DNA from: Candidatus Hydrogenedentota bacterium
GTDB lineage: Bacteria > Hydrogenedentota > Hydrogenedentia > Hydrogenedentales > JAEUWI01
Direction: 5' to 3'
Assembly: GCA_019637335.1 (NCBI GenBank)
Contig: JAHBVV010000004.1
Location: forward strand, 206,471 to 270,470
Length of the DNA stretch: 64,000 nt
Both the position numbers and the translations under genes were made by a program. The notes under the pieces are model-generated. The model was not told the DNA's origin. It saw only the letters and a list, made by a program, of their open reading frames with translations, and searched no databases. Shown here piece by piece: positions 16,202 to 25,387 of this stretch; position 1 is the stretch's first letter, and each line of letters opens with the position of its first letter.

Positions 16202-18199
16202 TCAAGGCGCGCTCGCCCACGGATCGCGGAAGCCCGCGACCTCCTTCCAGCTATCCGTCTCAATGATGGCGGCGCGATCCATGTTGGCGATGCCGAGGCT
16301 TTCCACCGTCTGCCGGTAGGCCGCCAGCGCGGAAAGCGCCGCGCCCCGCGCTTCCGCCGTCGAGGACGGGTCGTTCATGATCGCCGCCGTCTCCACACAC
16401 TTCAGCGCGTGCTCCAGGCCCGCCCGCAGAAAGCGTACGCGCCCGGCGTACACCGGATCCCCCTCGCCCGCGCAGGCGGCTTCAGCGATATCGAGCATCC
16501 CGAAGCCCGAGGGAAACACCGAGGGCGGGTACAGCTCGTCCGCCACGAGCGCGTAGAGCGCGTAGCGCCGGAAGTTGCCGCCGCGCCGGGACCGGATCGC
16601 ATCTGCCGCCACGGGGCTGTTCTGCGTCGCGTAGTTCTCCCAGAACTGGAAGTAATCCCGCACCGCATCCGCGGCCGGCCCGAAGGCGGCGTAGTATTCG
16701 TCCAGAATCGACTCCAGCGGCGCGTCCGGGCGCACGTGAATGCGCGCGAGCGTGTACAGGTTCGGCCCCTGCGCGGCCCACATCCCCTGCAGCGAGTCGA
16801 AGTCCGTGCCCATCATCCCGTTCCGGTGGTAGTGCTGAAAGGCGTCCGCGAACTGGCGCGTGTAGACCAGCGGCATGCTGTAGCCGTCCAGAAACCAGTT
16901 CGGGCGGTAATAGGCCGACACCCCAGTCCGCTGCCACCCGTCCCACTGCGCCTTGATCCACGCCTGCTCCTCGTCCGTCCGGGGAAACCACCCCGCCCAC
17001 CGGAACCACGGCACGAAACCGATAATGATGTTGGGGTGCAACGTGACGTCCTGTGGCGCCCAGAAATAATTCAGGTACGCGTAGAAATGCACCTTCACCT
17101 CGGGGTCGATCCTGGCGGCCAGCTCGTGCACGCGCGCGGCGAATCGCGCATACCGCGCGCCCGCCTGCACCGGCTCAAAGGAGCGCTCCAGCCCCGCCGG
17201 ATAAGCCGTCGAATCCGGCATCGGATCGTCCCAGGACCGGCATTCCGCGCACACGCACATGGCCGATCCGTCGCTCTCGCCGATCCCCAGGCCCAGCGGC
17301 TCGCCGGGACGCTCCGCGCGTTCCGCCGCCCAGCGCTCCACCACCTTCTCGGCCAGCGCCGGGTTGCTCACGCACATGCTCACGCGCTTCGGGCGCGACG
17401 GATCCTCGGGGCCCCGTGACCCGTCGGGATTCTGCTGAAACCATTCCGGGTGTTCCGCGCCATACTCCTCCCACCAGCCCTCGAAGGCGTGGCCGGACCC
17501 GAACTTCCGCGAGGCGAAATACGTGCCCTCGGTGCGGCCCATCCGGTGGCGCCGCAGAAACACGGACTGCTCCCGCGCGTACACCGCGCGCTGCGCCTCC
17601 GAGAAGCCCAGGCGCGGATCGCCCTCCGTGAAGCCCCGCAGCCCCAGGCTGGGACGCAACTGCCGCTGCTGGTAGCGCGGGGGTATAGTCTCATCGAAAG
17701 GGCCGATAATCAGCGCGGCCCGGCGCGGCACGACCGTGCCCAGTTCCCCCGGCCAGAGCCAGCGCACGCCGAGCGACCGTTCCAGCACCTCGTACACGCC
17801 CCAGAGCGCGCCCGCCGCGCCGGTGCTCAACGGATCGCCGGAGCCCTGTTCCGCCGCAATAAAGACGCGGCCCGGCGCCGTGCGGAGCACAAAGGCCTCC
17901 CCGGGCAACGCGGCCACGTCGATTCCGGCGTCCGCCGCGGCGCGGGTCGGCCCGATATGAATCTGATTGAGCGAAGAACGGCCCGCGTCCGTTTCCGATA
18001 GAGTCGCAAGTGTTGCGCCCGTCGCGCGCGCCACGTGATCGGCGAATTCCTCCGCCGCATACGCCACCACCGGCTCGGCGGCGTCCGGAAGGACCAGCAC
18101 GGCGGCGGGGGCGCCCGTTTCGAGCACGATCGCCACGGGTTCGGCGGGGGCAATCAAGGCGGCGACCACAAGTGACAAGATAAGGACGGCGCGCGGCAT
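16202..18199 (-). CDS. DUF4838-containing secreted protein
   Basis: A 665-residue exported protein (signal MPRAVLILSLVVAALIAPAE). The N-terminal ~150 residues resemble the alpha-glucuronidase-type accessory domain (EEFADHVARATG, LWGVYEVLERSLGVRWLWPGELGT). The DUF4838 core follows (SMCVSNPALAEKV, LGIGESDGS, CVCAECRSWDDP, FYAYLNYFWAP). The family is common in polysaccharide-degrading planctomycete and Bacteroides clusters and is presumed to act on glycans, but no activity is proven. GAGG lies 9 bases before the ATG. It precedes a sulfatase gene. Confidence 0.75.
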   Translation of the reverse strand: MPRAVLILSLVVAALIAPAEPVAIVLETGAPAAVLVLPDAAEPVVAYAAEEFADHVARATGATLATLSETDAGRSSLNQIHIGPTRAAADAGIDVAALPGEAFVLRTAPGRVFIAAEQGSGDPLSTGAAGALWGVYEVLERSLGVRWLWPGELGTVVPRRAALIIGPFDETIPPRYQQRQLRPSLGLRGFTEGDPRLGFSEAQRAVYAREQSVFLRRHRMGRTEGTYFASRKFGSGHAFEGWWEEYGAEHPEWFQQNPDGSRGPEDPSRPKRVSMCVSNPALAEKVVERWAAERAERPGEPLGLGIGESDGSAMCVCAECRSWDDPMPDSTAYPAGLERSFEPVQAGARYARFAARVHELAARIDPEVKVHFYAYLNYFWAPQDVTLHPNIIIGFVPWFRWAGWFPRTDEEQAWIKAQWDGWQRTGVSAYYRPNWFLDGYSMPLVYTRQFADAFQHYHRNGMMGTDFDSLQGMWAAQGPNLYTLARIHVRPDAPLESILDEYYAAFGPAADAVRDYFQFWENYATQNSPVAADAIRSRRGGNFRRYALYALVADELYPPSVFPSGFGMLDIAEAACAGEGDPVYAGRVRFLRAGLEHALKCVETAAIMNDPSSTAEARGAALSALAAYRQTVESLGIANMDRAAIIETDSWKEVAGFRDPWASAP

Positions 18200-18366
18200 G
18201 GCATTCACCTCAATGGGGTTGAAGAAGCTCCGCCCATGGTAGGGCGCGGGCGCAGCCCGCTGCAAGCGCCCCCGACCGGGCTGTATTGCGCCCGGCGCGG
18301 CTGTTAGAATGGGTCCCGAAACGGCGCAGGGCGCCGCGCACTTCAGGGCCACAAGAGGAAAAACCC

Positions 18367-19227
18367 ATGAACACCTCGTTTTCACGACGCGATTTTATGA
18401 AGGCCGCCGGCCTGGCCGCCGCGGGAGCGACCGCGATCTCCGCCGCCCCCGCCTCGGCGGGCGAATTCACCGGCAAGATCAAGAAGGCGGTGAAGTTCGC
18501 CATGATCCAGGGCGACGGCATGTCCGCGCTCGACAAGTTCAAGCTCGCGCAGGAACTCGGGTTCGACGGCGTGGAGCCCACCGTGGGCGACAAGACCGAC
18601 CCCGAGGAAATCCGCGCCGCCAGCGAGGCCACCGGCCTGCCCGTGCACGGCGTCGTCAATGGCTCGGTGAACGACATTCCCGGCGCCATCGATCGCGCCC
18701 TGCTCTATGGCAGCAACTCGGTGTTGCTGGTTGCGGGGCGCGTCAGCGAGGAGAAGTCCTACGCCGACAACTACACCGAGACCCAGGCCATCATCCGCGA
18801 CGCGATCCCCTATGCGGAAGAGAAGCAGATCATGCTCCTCGTCGAGAACGTCTGGAACAACTTTCTCCTGAGCCCGCTAGAAATGGCGCGCTACCTCGAC
18901 GAGCTCGAAAGCCCCATCGTCGGAGCCTACTTCGACATCGGCAACGTTGTCCGCTTCGCCTGGCCCGAACACTGGATCCCCGTGCTCGGCCACCGCATCA
19001 AGAAGCTCGACGTTAAGGAATACAGCCGGGACAAGCAGCTCAACGAAGGCCTCTGGAAGGGCTTCGAGGTCGAAATTGGCGACGGTTCCATCGACTGGGC
19101 CGCCGTCCGCCGCGAACTCGCCGCCATCAACTACACCGGCTGGGCCACCGCCGAAGTGGGCGGCGGCGGCCGGGAACGGCTTGCGGATATCGCCGCGCGC
19201 ATGGACAAGGTGCTCGGGCTCGCATAG
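18367..19227 (+). CDS. Tat-exported sugar isomerase/epimerase-like TIM barrel
   Basis: A 286-residue protein with a classic Tat signal (FSRRDFMKAAGLAAAGA) followed by a xylose-isomerase-like AP-endonuclease-2 fold: ELGFDGVEPT, LLVENVWNNFLLSP, GAYFDIGNVVRF, IKKLDVKEY and a closing YTGWATAEV. Acidic and His/Asp positions for a divalent metal are retained (E in LLVENV, D in YFDIGN). Exported members of this family are frequent in planctomycete-like bacteria, usually annotated as sugar phosphate isomerase/epimerase without a known substrate. It is divergent from the DUF4838 gene, so the ~165-bp gap must hold both promoters. Confidence 0.88.
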   Translation: MNTSFSRRDFMKAAGLAAAGATAISAAPASAGEFTGKIKKAVKFAMIQGDGMSALDKFKLAQELGFDGVEPTVGDKTDPEEIRAASEATGLPVHGVVNGSVNDIPGAIDRALLYGSNSVLLVAGRVSEEKSYADNYTETQAIIRDAIPYAEEKQIMLLVENVWNNFLLSPLEMARYLDELESPIVGAYFDIGNVVRFAWPEHWIPVLGHRIKKLDVKEYSRDKQLNEGLWKGFEVEIGDGSIDWAAVRRELAAINYTGWATAEVGGGGRERLADIAARMDKVLGLA

Positions 19228-19231
19228 GTGA

Positions 19232-19354
19232 GGCCCGCCGAAGGGCCGTCAGGCGGTTGTGGTCACCGGCAACATGAGCTACATCGAGGGCGCGGAAGGC
19301 CCGGATGGCAGCCACTACGACTACTTCCTCACCGGCGAGATTGCCGAGGAGTAG
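19232..19354 (+). pseudogene. Possible C-terminal coding remnant
   Basis: Directly after the TIM-barrel stop, a short frame reads RQAVVVTGNMSYIEG and continues to a TAG at 19352. The composition is protein-like and GC3-rich, but there is no good start except an internal ATG at 19274 (26 codons). It looks like the tail of a deleted gene rather than a functional peptide. No family is recognised. Confidence 0.35.
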
Positions 19355-19541
19355 CGTCTTCCTCGCGGATGACGCCGGAGCCGCGACGGTCGCCTGGAAG
19401 GCGCCGGGGCGCAATCAAAGTAATGATCACCACGAGGGGCGCGGGGCAGCTTCTGGCCGAAACCAATCAAAGTTGAACCGCGAATAGACGCGAATGAACA
19501 CGAATGAAGAAAGGGCCGTCTCGCTTTGGGAATCCATAACA

Positions 19542-19619
19542 CTTTAGCGGAATGAGACACGCCCGGTGTGATAGCATGTCTCGGTCAAGAGTTCGTGAAT
19601 CGAGGGATCGCGGACATTC
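19542..19619 (+). repeat. 78-bp dispersed repeat, copy 1
   Basis: Running from CTTTAGCGGAATGAG through CCCGGTGTGA and GCATGTCTCGGTCAAGAG to GCGGACATTC, this is closely matched by the reverse complement of 57099-57176. No terminal inverted repeats or coding capacity were seen. Confidence 0.7.
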
Positions 19620-19942
19620 CGCGCAATGGGAGCTCGGGAAATAAAGCAGCGTAAGAGGTTTGGAATAGAATCCCGGCGTTCCCAGGAGCGGAAAGCATTG
19701 TAGAACCGCGCCTCTTCACATACACATCGATCACGATACGTCTTGCGCTCGTCCTGCCGCGGACAGGAATGTCCGCGATCCTTTGCCGCGCTTCCTTGTA
19801 TTGTGGTTTACTATATATATTAGTTATGTGTAGAACTACTCCAAACGGCTAATGAGGCGCCTTTATTTCATTTACCTATAATGGATGTTTTTCATTTTCT
19901 CGCCAAAAAGAGACGAGAAAATGGCGGAGAGTAGTACGGAAA

Positions 19943-19975
19943 GGCCCCACCCGCGCCATCTTGGCGGGTGGGGCC
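19943..19975 (-). terminator. Intrinsic terminator of the macroglobulin gene
   Basis: A perfect 12-bp stem, GGCCCCACCCGC paired with GCGGGTGGGGCC (19943-19954, 19964-19975), is followed on the minus strand by TTTCC. It is 15 bp past the stop codon. Confidence 0.8.
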
Positions 19976-19990
19976 CTTCCATTTGACCGT

Positions 19991-22900
19991 CTATTTCACT
20001 TCAAGCAGCACCGGGGCGGAGGTCGCCTCCAGCTCGGTGTTGTAATACGCGTACACCCGCGAGGCCGGCGTCTGCACCTTCAGCGGGAACTTCGCGCGCA
20101 GGCCGTATTCGAACTCCAGGGTGGCGTTGCCCGCGATCTCCTCGAAGTAGAGGATCACCTGGCGTCCGGCCACCTCGAAGCGGCTGATCCGCTTCGATTC
20201 CACCAGCTTCTCCAGGTCCGCGCGCTCCACCGCAAAGCCCGGGGGAATCCCCAGGTCCACGATGGTCATCTCGGTCTGGCCGGGCATGTTGTTCTTCACG
20301 GTCACCTTCGCCGTGACCACGTCGTTCACCGCGAGCTCGGTCTTGTCATAGTCCACGCGGATGCTGAACGGCTCCTCCGTCGGACGGCGCTGGCTCCACG
20401 GCGCGTAATGCCGCCCGACCACCTGGTAGAGCATGCTCCCTTCGCCGCTGAACTCGATGCGCACCCGGTTGGCGCCGCGCCGGGTCTGGGCGCCCGCGTC
20501 CACGAGCCGCATAACATCGGCGTTCTCCGCCGTGACCGCAAACTCGCTGACCACCGCGTCGTTCACAATAACCCGGACCTTCGCGTTCACATCCTTCGAC
20601 TGATGTTCCAGCGACAGAATCAGCGCCTTCAACGCGAGAATGGTCGATTGCGTGGACCCCCAGTGGCCGCTCGCCTGCTTCTTCTGAATGAGCCAGGTGA
20701 GCCCCTGGGTCGTCGTGTCGCCGTAGCGGCCGGCTTTCATAAACGCGATCAGCGCCAGCGCCGTCGTTTCGACATCCGCCGCGTCGCCGTGGGTAAACGT
20801 CACCGACGCCGTACCCTTCCAGTGGGCCGTGTCCCCCTCGGTGACGCGCATGCCGTGCAGCTTTTCGAGGACCGCCGCGGCCGCCGGATCGCTCTTATCC
20901 CAGGACACCAGCGCGTTCGCGACGAGCGCCAGCGTGTAGGCGTCCCCGGCATCGCGCCAGCGGGCTTTGATAAACTCCATCGCCTTCGCGAGCCCCGGAT
21001 CGCGCTCCCCGCTCGTGACCAGGGCATCCGCGATATACGCCGTTACCAGCACGTCGCTGCCCTGGATATTGCCCCACGACTCCGCGTGCAGGTAGTTCGC
21101 GTCGGGCTTCCAGCTGCCATCGCTCTCCTGCTGCGCCAGGAGCCACGCGCGCGTCCGCGTCAGGACATTCGGATCCACCTCGTGGACCGTCGCCATGTCG
21201 TAGAACTCCTTGAGGCCCCACGCCGTGAGCACCTTGTTCGCAGGCGGGTCGCCAAACCAGGAGTAGCCGCCGCCATCCACCTCGTAGGTCAGCAGCCGCT
21301 GATACCCGGCGTTGATGAAGCCCTCGGCTTTCATCTGGATCTCGGGGTTAATCTGTTCCGTCGCCTTCAGGTACTGCACAATCAGAATGTTGGGATACGT
21401 GATCGAGCTCGTCTGCTCGAAACAGCCCGAGGGCATCTGGAGCATGCTGTCGAGCCCGTCCACGATCTGGCTGAACACGCCGGGATACACGCGCGCCAGG
21501 ATCTTCTCCGCCCCCGGCACGCTGCCGTCCGGGATCATGATTGTGTGGTCGACGGTCGCCGAGAGCCGGTCGCTGATGCTTTCTTCCACCCGCTCGCCGT
21601 CGGGCGCCACCTCCACCTCGCGCCGGATCGCGTCCTGCATGGTCTCGCCGTACGCGAACACGGTCAGCTTGTGCATCCCGAGTTCCTTCACCTGGATCGG
21701 GAAGTACATCGACCGCACCTCGCCCGCCGCCATGGTCACCGTCACCTCGGCGTCGCCCTCGAGCGCGAACCAGTCCGCCGTCTCGAAGACCAGCCGCACG
21801 TCCTGCGCGTGGTCCAGGTAGTTGTAGAGCACCACCGGAATCGACACGCGATCGTTCTGCGTGAGGTACACCGGCAGATCGATATCCACGAAGAACTCCT
21901 GGAACACCCGCAGCGGCGTCTCCGTGCTGCCGAGCGCGCCCGTCGCGCTGGACGCCATCGCCGTCATGCGCCACGTCGTGATGCTGTCCGCCAGGCCCAC
22001 CGCCAGTGATGCGCGGCCCTGGCCGTCCGTCACCAGCGCGGGCTCGAACAGCAGTGTCTCGGGGAAGTACTCGCGGATGCGCGGGGGCGCGCCGCCGCCG
22101 GCGTCCGAATCCGCCACGCCCGCCGCGGCCATCTCCAGCGCCATCGGCGCGGGCGCGGGCATCGCTTCCGGCATCGCGTCCATCATCACACCCGCCTCGC
22201 GGGCGCCCTTGAAGAGCGCGATCCCGCGCCGAGAGGGCTGGGGCGCGCCAAAACCGCCGCCGCCCAGTCCGCCGCGGCCGAAGCCGCCGCCGCCAAAACC
22301 GCCCCGGTTCAGGTGCGCCTGGATCCACGGGGTCTGCGGGGTAAGATCATCCGCGGTCTCGGCGATGCCGTCGGGCCCCGCCGATCGCATCTGGAACCAG
22401 CCGGTGTTCTTAAACTCGCTGAAGTCGAGCAGGTAGCGGTTGCCCCACGGATCCTCCAGGTCGCGCGGCGCCACGTACTTCTGGCGCAGCAGCACCGCTT
22501 CGAGGTCGCCCGGCACATTCCAGTTGTGCCGTTCGAGATAGCGCTGCACCGCCTTCGTGATCCGGTCGAAATCGCCCGCGAAACGCTCGGCCAGGGCCGC
22601 CTCCGCCGCGCCGCGCTTCGCCGTGAAGCTGTTCTGCTGGATCGGGGGCGCGGGCGGCGCCTCCGCCGACGCCAGGAGCACGCGGGCCGCCTCCTGCTGT
22701 TGGTCATCCCAGCGCAGCGGCTCGTTTCGCGGCAGGGGGACCGGCGGCGCGGGATCCTGGATGATCGTGTCGAGGTGATACCCGTGGATCTCGTAGCGCG
22801 GCTTCATGATCTCCTGTTCCAGCGTGAAGTAGATCTTCTCCAGGCCGGGGTGCAGCTCCTGCAACGCGAACACGCTCTCGTCCACAATCGCGATGCCCAG

Positions 22901-24949
22901 CGCGGACGGCGCCGGGCGTCCCTCGCGATCGGTCACCGTGAAGTTCAGCAGCGCCTCCTCGCCCGGGCGGTAGCTTTCGCGATCGAGGGCGATGCCCAGG
23001 TGAAGCTGGTCCGCGGGATTGATGTAGATCAGCCGCATGTCGCGAATCAGGTCGGTCGTGGGCGAAAAGATGTACGCGTGCAGCACCGCGCTGCCCATAA
23101 TCGCCGGGTCCAGATCGATCGCCAGCGAGGCCTGGCCGTCCTCAATCGTGCCCGCGTGCGTCAACACCGTCTGGCCCTCACGCACAAGATCGAAATACAC
23201 GTTGCCCCGCTGTTTGGTGGTCACCACGTCCGCGCGCAGGGTGTCGCCGGCCTGGTAGAGGGTCTTGTCCGTCCGCACCAGGATGGCGTCGCCCGACGAC
23301 TCGGACGAGAGCTTGGCGGTGTGCGCGTGGCGCCGCCCCGACGGGTCCTGAACCGCGATCCGCAGTTCCGTATCGCCGGCGCGCGGCGTGAAGCGCAGGG
23401 TCGCGATGCCCAGCGCGTTGGAGGCCGCCCGGATCGCGCCGTCAAGCTGTCCGCTCTCCACCGTTACCGCCGCGTTCGCCACGGGGCTGCCGTCGGGTTC
23501 CGCCACCAGGATGTACACCGCGTTCTCCACCCCCGGCGCGAGCCGCCCGCCCTCCGCAATCGCGTGGACCTGCATGTCGGCCGCCGCCACCGGCTTCATC
23601 ACGGTCTTCATTTCGGCGTGGTCCGCCGTATCCGTCACCTCCACCTCCAGCCGCACCGACGCCTGCCCCTGCTCCAACTCTGTGCCCACGAAGTGCGCCG
23701 GCAGCGGCAGCGAGAAGGACCAGTGGCCCTGGTCATCCAGCGCGCCCTCGACCTCCGCAAAGGTCTCGAAGTTCACCGCGAACGCGGACGCCGTCACCTT
23801 TGCGGCGCCGCCGGCCACGGGCTTGCCGAAGAAGTAGTCGGACTGAATCTCCCCCTTCAGCGTGTCGCCGGGCTTGTAGGCGTCCCGATCCGTGCTGACC
23901 TTAATTTCGAACTTCGGCAGAACGTACCGGTCCACGACCACCGACTTCTCGCTCTGGTCCTCCCCCAGGATCGCCCGCACGATGTAGCTGCCCAGGTTTA
24001 CCTCCGTCGCGAGCTGAAAGCGCGCCGAGGCAATGCCGTAGCGGTCGGTGTCCAGCGACTCCTTGAATACCTTGTTGCCCTTGCCGTCCAGCACCTCGAA
24101 GGTCATCGGCAGTTCCGCGGCGGGCTTCAGATCGCCCGCGTTCAGCGAGAGAGCGCGCATTTCGATGAACTGCCCGGGCTGGTACTGCGGCTTGTCGGTG
24201 GTCAACAGGATTTTCGACTTCCGCCGCACGGTGACGGGCTGCTCCAGCACATCTTCCCCATAACCGCCCGCCGCCATCCGGATCTCCACCTGGCACGTCC
24301 CGGCGAGCGCCGGATCCACGGTGAAGTGCGCGTCCAACGTCCCGTTTTCACCGGTTTTGCCCGAGAACAGCGGGTGGCGCACCGTATCGCGGATCAGCGT
24401 GATTTCCGCGTCGGCCCCCGACACCGGCGCGCCGGTCGCGTGGTTCAACGCGACCACCTGAAAGGAGGCGCGGCTCCCGGCGAGCAGTTCCGAAAAGCCC
24501 ACCAGCCGGGTTTCGAGCTGGGGGAACACATCCACGAAGAGAAAGCCGCCCTGTTCGCGGGCAGCCCCGCCTCCCAGGGCGTAGCGCACCAGGCTGTCGG
24601 CGTACTGGTCGCCGCGTAGCGCCCCGCCCAGCGGCAGCGCGATCGAATTCGCGCCGGGCTCCAGCGTCACCCGCTGCGAAGCGTCCAGCCGCACCTGGCC
24701 CGCCATGCTCTGGATCGTGACGCGGAACAACTCGCTGGATCTCACGTCGCGCGGGTTGTGCAGCGTGACCCGGGCGACCATCCCGCCCGATTCAGGTTGG
24801 ATCTCGAAGGATTCCCGGTCCACCCGGCCCGGCGGGGGGCTTTCCTGCGCCAGCACCGGCGCAAAGGCCGCACTCAGCGCCCAACCAGTCCCCAGCCAGG
24901 CCACCAGGCCCGCCAACATGACAAACGGCATTGCCTTACAAATACGCAT
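19991..24949 (-). CDS. Alpha-2-macroglobulin family protein with thioester
   Basis: A 1652-residue exported protein (signal or membrane anchor at about 5-35). Tandem macroglobulin beta-domains fill the first ~750 residues (TDKPQYQPGQFIEMR, TDRDAYKPGDTLKGE). A bait-like region at about 750-960 holds a segment resembling the calcium-binding end of type II pseudopilins (DPWGNRYLL, SAGPDGIAETADDL; about 835-870), then a Gly-rich stretch near 880-900. The conserved A2M segment (DSITTWRMTAMA) precedes the thioester GCFEQ with Cys at about 1176 and the alpha/alpha toroid. Bacterial macroglobulins trap attacking proteases in the periplasm. No penicillin-binding protein 1C gene, its usual partner, is adjacent. 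AGGAGG precedes the ATG. Confidence 0.92.
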   Translation of the reverse strand: MRICKAMPFVMLAGLVAWLGTGWALSAAFAPVLAQESPPPGRVDRESFEIQPESGGMVARVTLHNPRDVRSSELFRVTIQSMAGQVRLDASQRVTLEPGANSIALPLGGALRGDQYADSLVRYALGGGAAREQGGFLFVDVFPQLETRLVGFSELLAGSRASFQVVALNHATGAPVSGADAEITLIRDTVRHPLFSGKTGENGTLDAHFTVDPALAGTCQVEIRMAAGGYGEDVLEQPVTVRRKSKILLTTDKPQYQPGQFIEMRALSLNAGDLKPAAELPMTFEVLDGKGNKVFKESLDTDRYGIASARFQLATEVNLGSYIVRAILGEDQSEKSVVVDRYVLPKFEIKVSTDRDAYKPGDTLKGEIQSDYFFGKPVAGGAAKVTASAFAVNFETFAEVEGALDDQGHWSFSLPLPAHFVGTELEQGQASVRLEVEVTDTADHAEMKTVMKPVAAADMQVHAIAEGGRLAPGVENAVYILVAEPDGSPVANAAVTVESGQLDGAIRAASNALGIATLRFTPRAGDTELRIAVQDPSGRRHAHTAKLSSESSGDAILVRTDKTLYQAGDTLRADVVTTKQRGNVYFDLVREGQTVLTHAGTIEDGQASLAIDLDPAIMGSAVLHAYIFSPTTDLIRDMRLIYINPADQLHLGIALDRESYRPGEEALLNFTVTDREGRPAPSALGIAIVDESVFALQELHPGLEKIYFTLEQEIMKPRYEIHGYHLDTIIQDPAPPVPLPRNEPLRWDDQQQEAARVLLASAEAPPAPPIQQNSFTAKRGAAEAALAERFAGDFDRITKAVQRYLERHNWNVPGDLEAVLLRQKYVAPRDLEDPWGNRYLLDFSEFKNTGWFQMRSAGPDGIAETADDLTPQTPWIQAHLNRGGFGGGGFGRGGLGGGGFGAPQPSRRGIALFKGAREAGVMMDAMPEAMPAPAPMALEMAAAGVADSDAGGGAPPRIREYFPETLLFEPALVTDGQGRASLAVGLADSITTWRMTAMASSATGALGSTETPLRVFQEFFVDIDLPVYLTQNDRVSIPVVLYNYLDHAQDVRLVFETADWFALEGDAEVTVTMAAGEVRSMYFPIQVKELGMHKLTVFAYGETMQDAIRREVEVAPDGERVEESISDRLSATVDHTIMIPDGSVPGAEKILARVYPGVFSQIVDGLDSMLQMPSGCFEQTSSITYPNILIVQYLKATEQINPEIQMKAEGFINAGYQRLLTYEVDGGGYSWFGDPPANKVLTAWGLKEFYDMATVHEVDPNVLTRTRAWLLAQQESDGSWKPDANYLHAESWGNIQGSDVLVTAYIADALVTSGERDPGLAKAMEFIKARWRDAGDAYTLALVANALVSWDKSDPAAAAVLEKLHGMRVTEGDTAHWKGTASVTFTHGDAADVETTALALIAFMKAGRYGDTTTQGLTWLIQKKQASGHWGSTQSTILALKALILSLEHQSKDVNAKVRVIVNDAVVSEFAVTAENADVMRLVDAGAQTRRGANRVRIEFSGEGSMLYQVVGRHYAPWSQRRPTEEPFSIRVDYDKTELAVNDVVTAKVTVKNNMPGQTEMTIVDLGIPPGFAVERADLEKLVESKRISRFEVAGRQVILYFEEIAGNATLEFEYGLRAKFPLKVQTPASRVYAYYNTELEATSAPVLLEVK

Positions 24950-25370
24950 CGCTCCAACCCTCCTGGCGTCGCGGCGGTGATTCGCCGCGCGGGCTCATTC
25001 GGCTTCTATACCGAAGTAACGGCTACAGGTTGCCTCGCGTCGGCTCGGAAGAGCCCCGCGATATCCAGTATGACACCGCCCGACGGGAAGGGTTCGAAGA
25101 AAATGGAGGGGACTGGCTCCCGAGCCCCAGTACGCGGCGCCGCGAAGGCGTGGAACGTCCACCAGGAAGCGAGGGTGCCTGTACCCGTGGAGAACCTTTG
25201 CTTTTGGGGTACAGCCGTTCATGACGCGTTGCGTCAGTCGTTAAGGATGAAACGCCGGTTGCTTCGCAACCGGTACACAGCCGGGACGGCTGTGCCACGT
25301 TCTTTGCACGCTTCACCTTGGTTCTCAAGAGTACCTTTGAAGGAATGTGGCACAGGCGTCCCGCCTGTGT
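24950..25370. repeat. Spacer ending in a duplicated REP-rich block
   Basis: No gene is seen. From about 25206 the sequence is duplicated at about 27403-27560. The shared block contains a CCGGTTG-CTTCG-CAACCGG hairpin and two palindromes in opposite orientation, ACAGCCGGGACGGCTGT and ACAGGCGTCCCGCCTGT, separated by about 50 bp. The left copy has an extra ~26 bp (around 25222-25248). The IS begins right after the last palindrome. Confidence 0.75.
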
Positions 25371-25387
25371 CTGGAGTTTCTACCTTA

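Larger units (their letters stand above)
19355..19990. other. Intergenic spacer: repeats and an AT-rich patch
   Basis: No gene is seen in this 636-bp gap. In order it holds a degenerate repeat shared with 12595-12715 (about 19424-19510), a 78-bp dispersed repeat (19542-19619) shared with 57099-57176, a GCGGACA...TGTCCGC hairpin (19759-19776), and a strikingly AT-rich patch (about 19795-19930). The patch contains TATAAT at 19877 and a 10-bp stem, CATTTTCTCG paired with CGAGAAAATG (19893-19902, 19914-19923). The macroglobulin terminator closes it. Confidence 0.6.

Noticed and set aside
19961-24619. Long plus-strand frames opposite the macroglobulin gene
   Set aside because: Composition is Arg/His/Leu-rich and frame-shadow-like; the minus-strand product has clear A2M motifs and a thioester.
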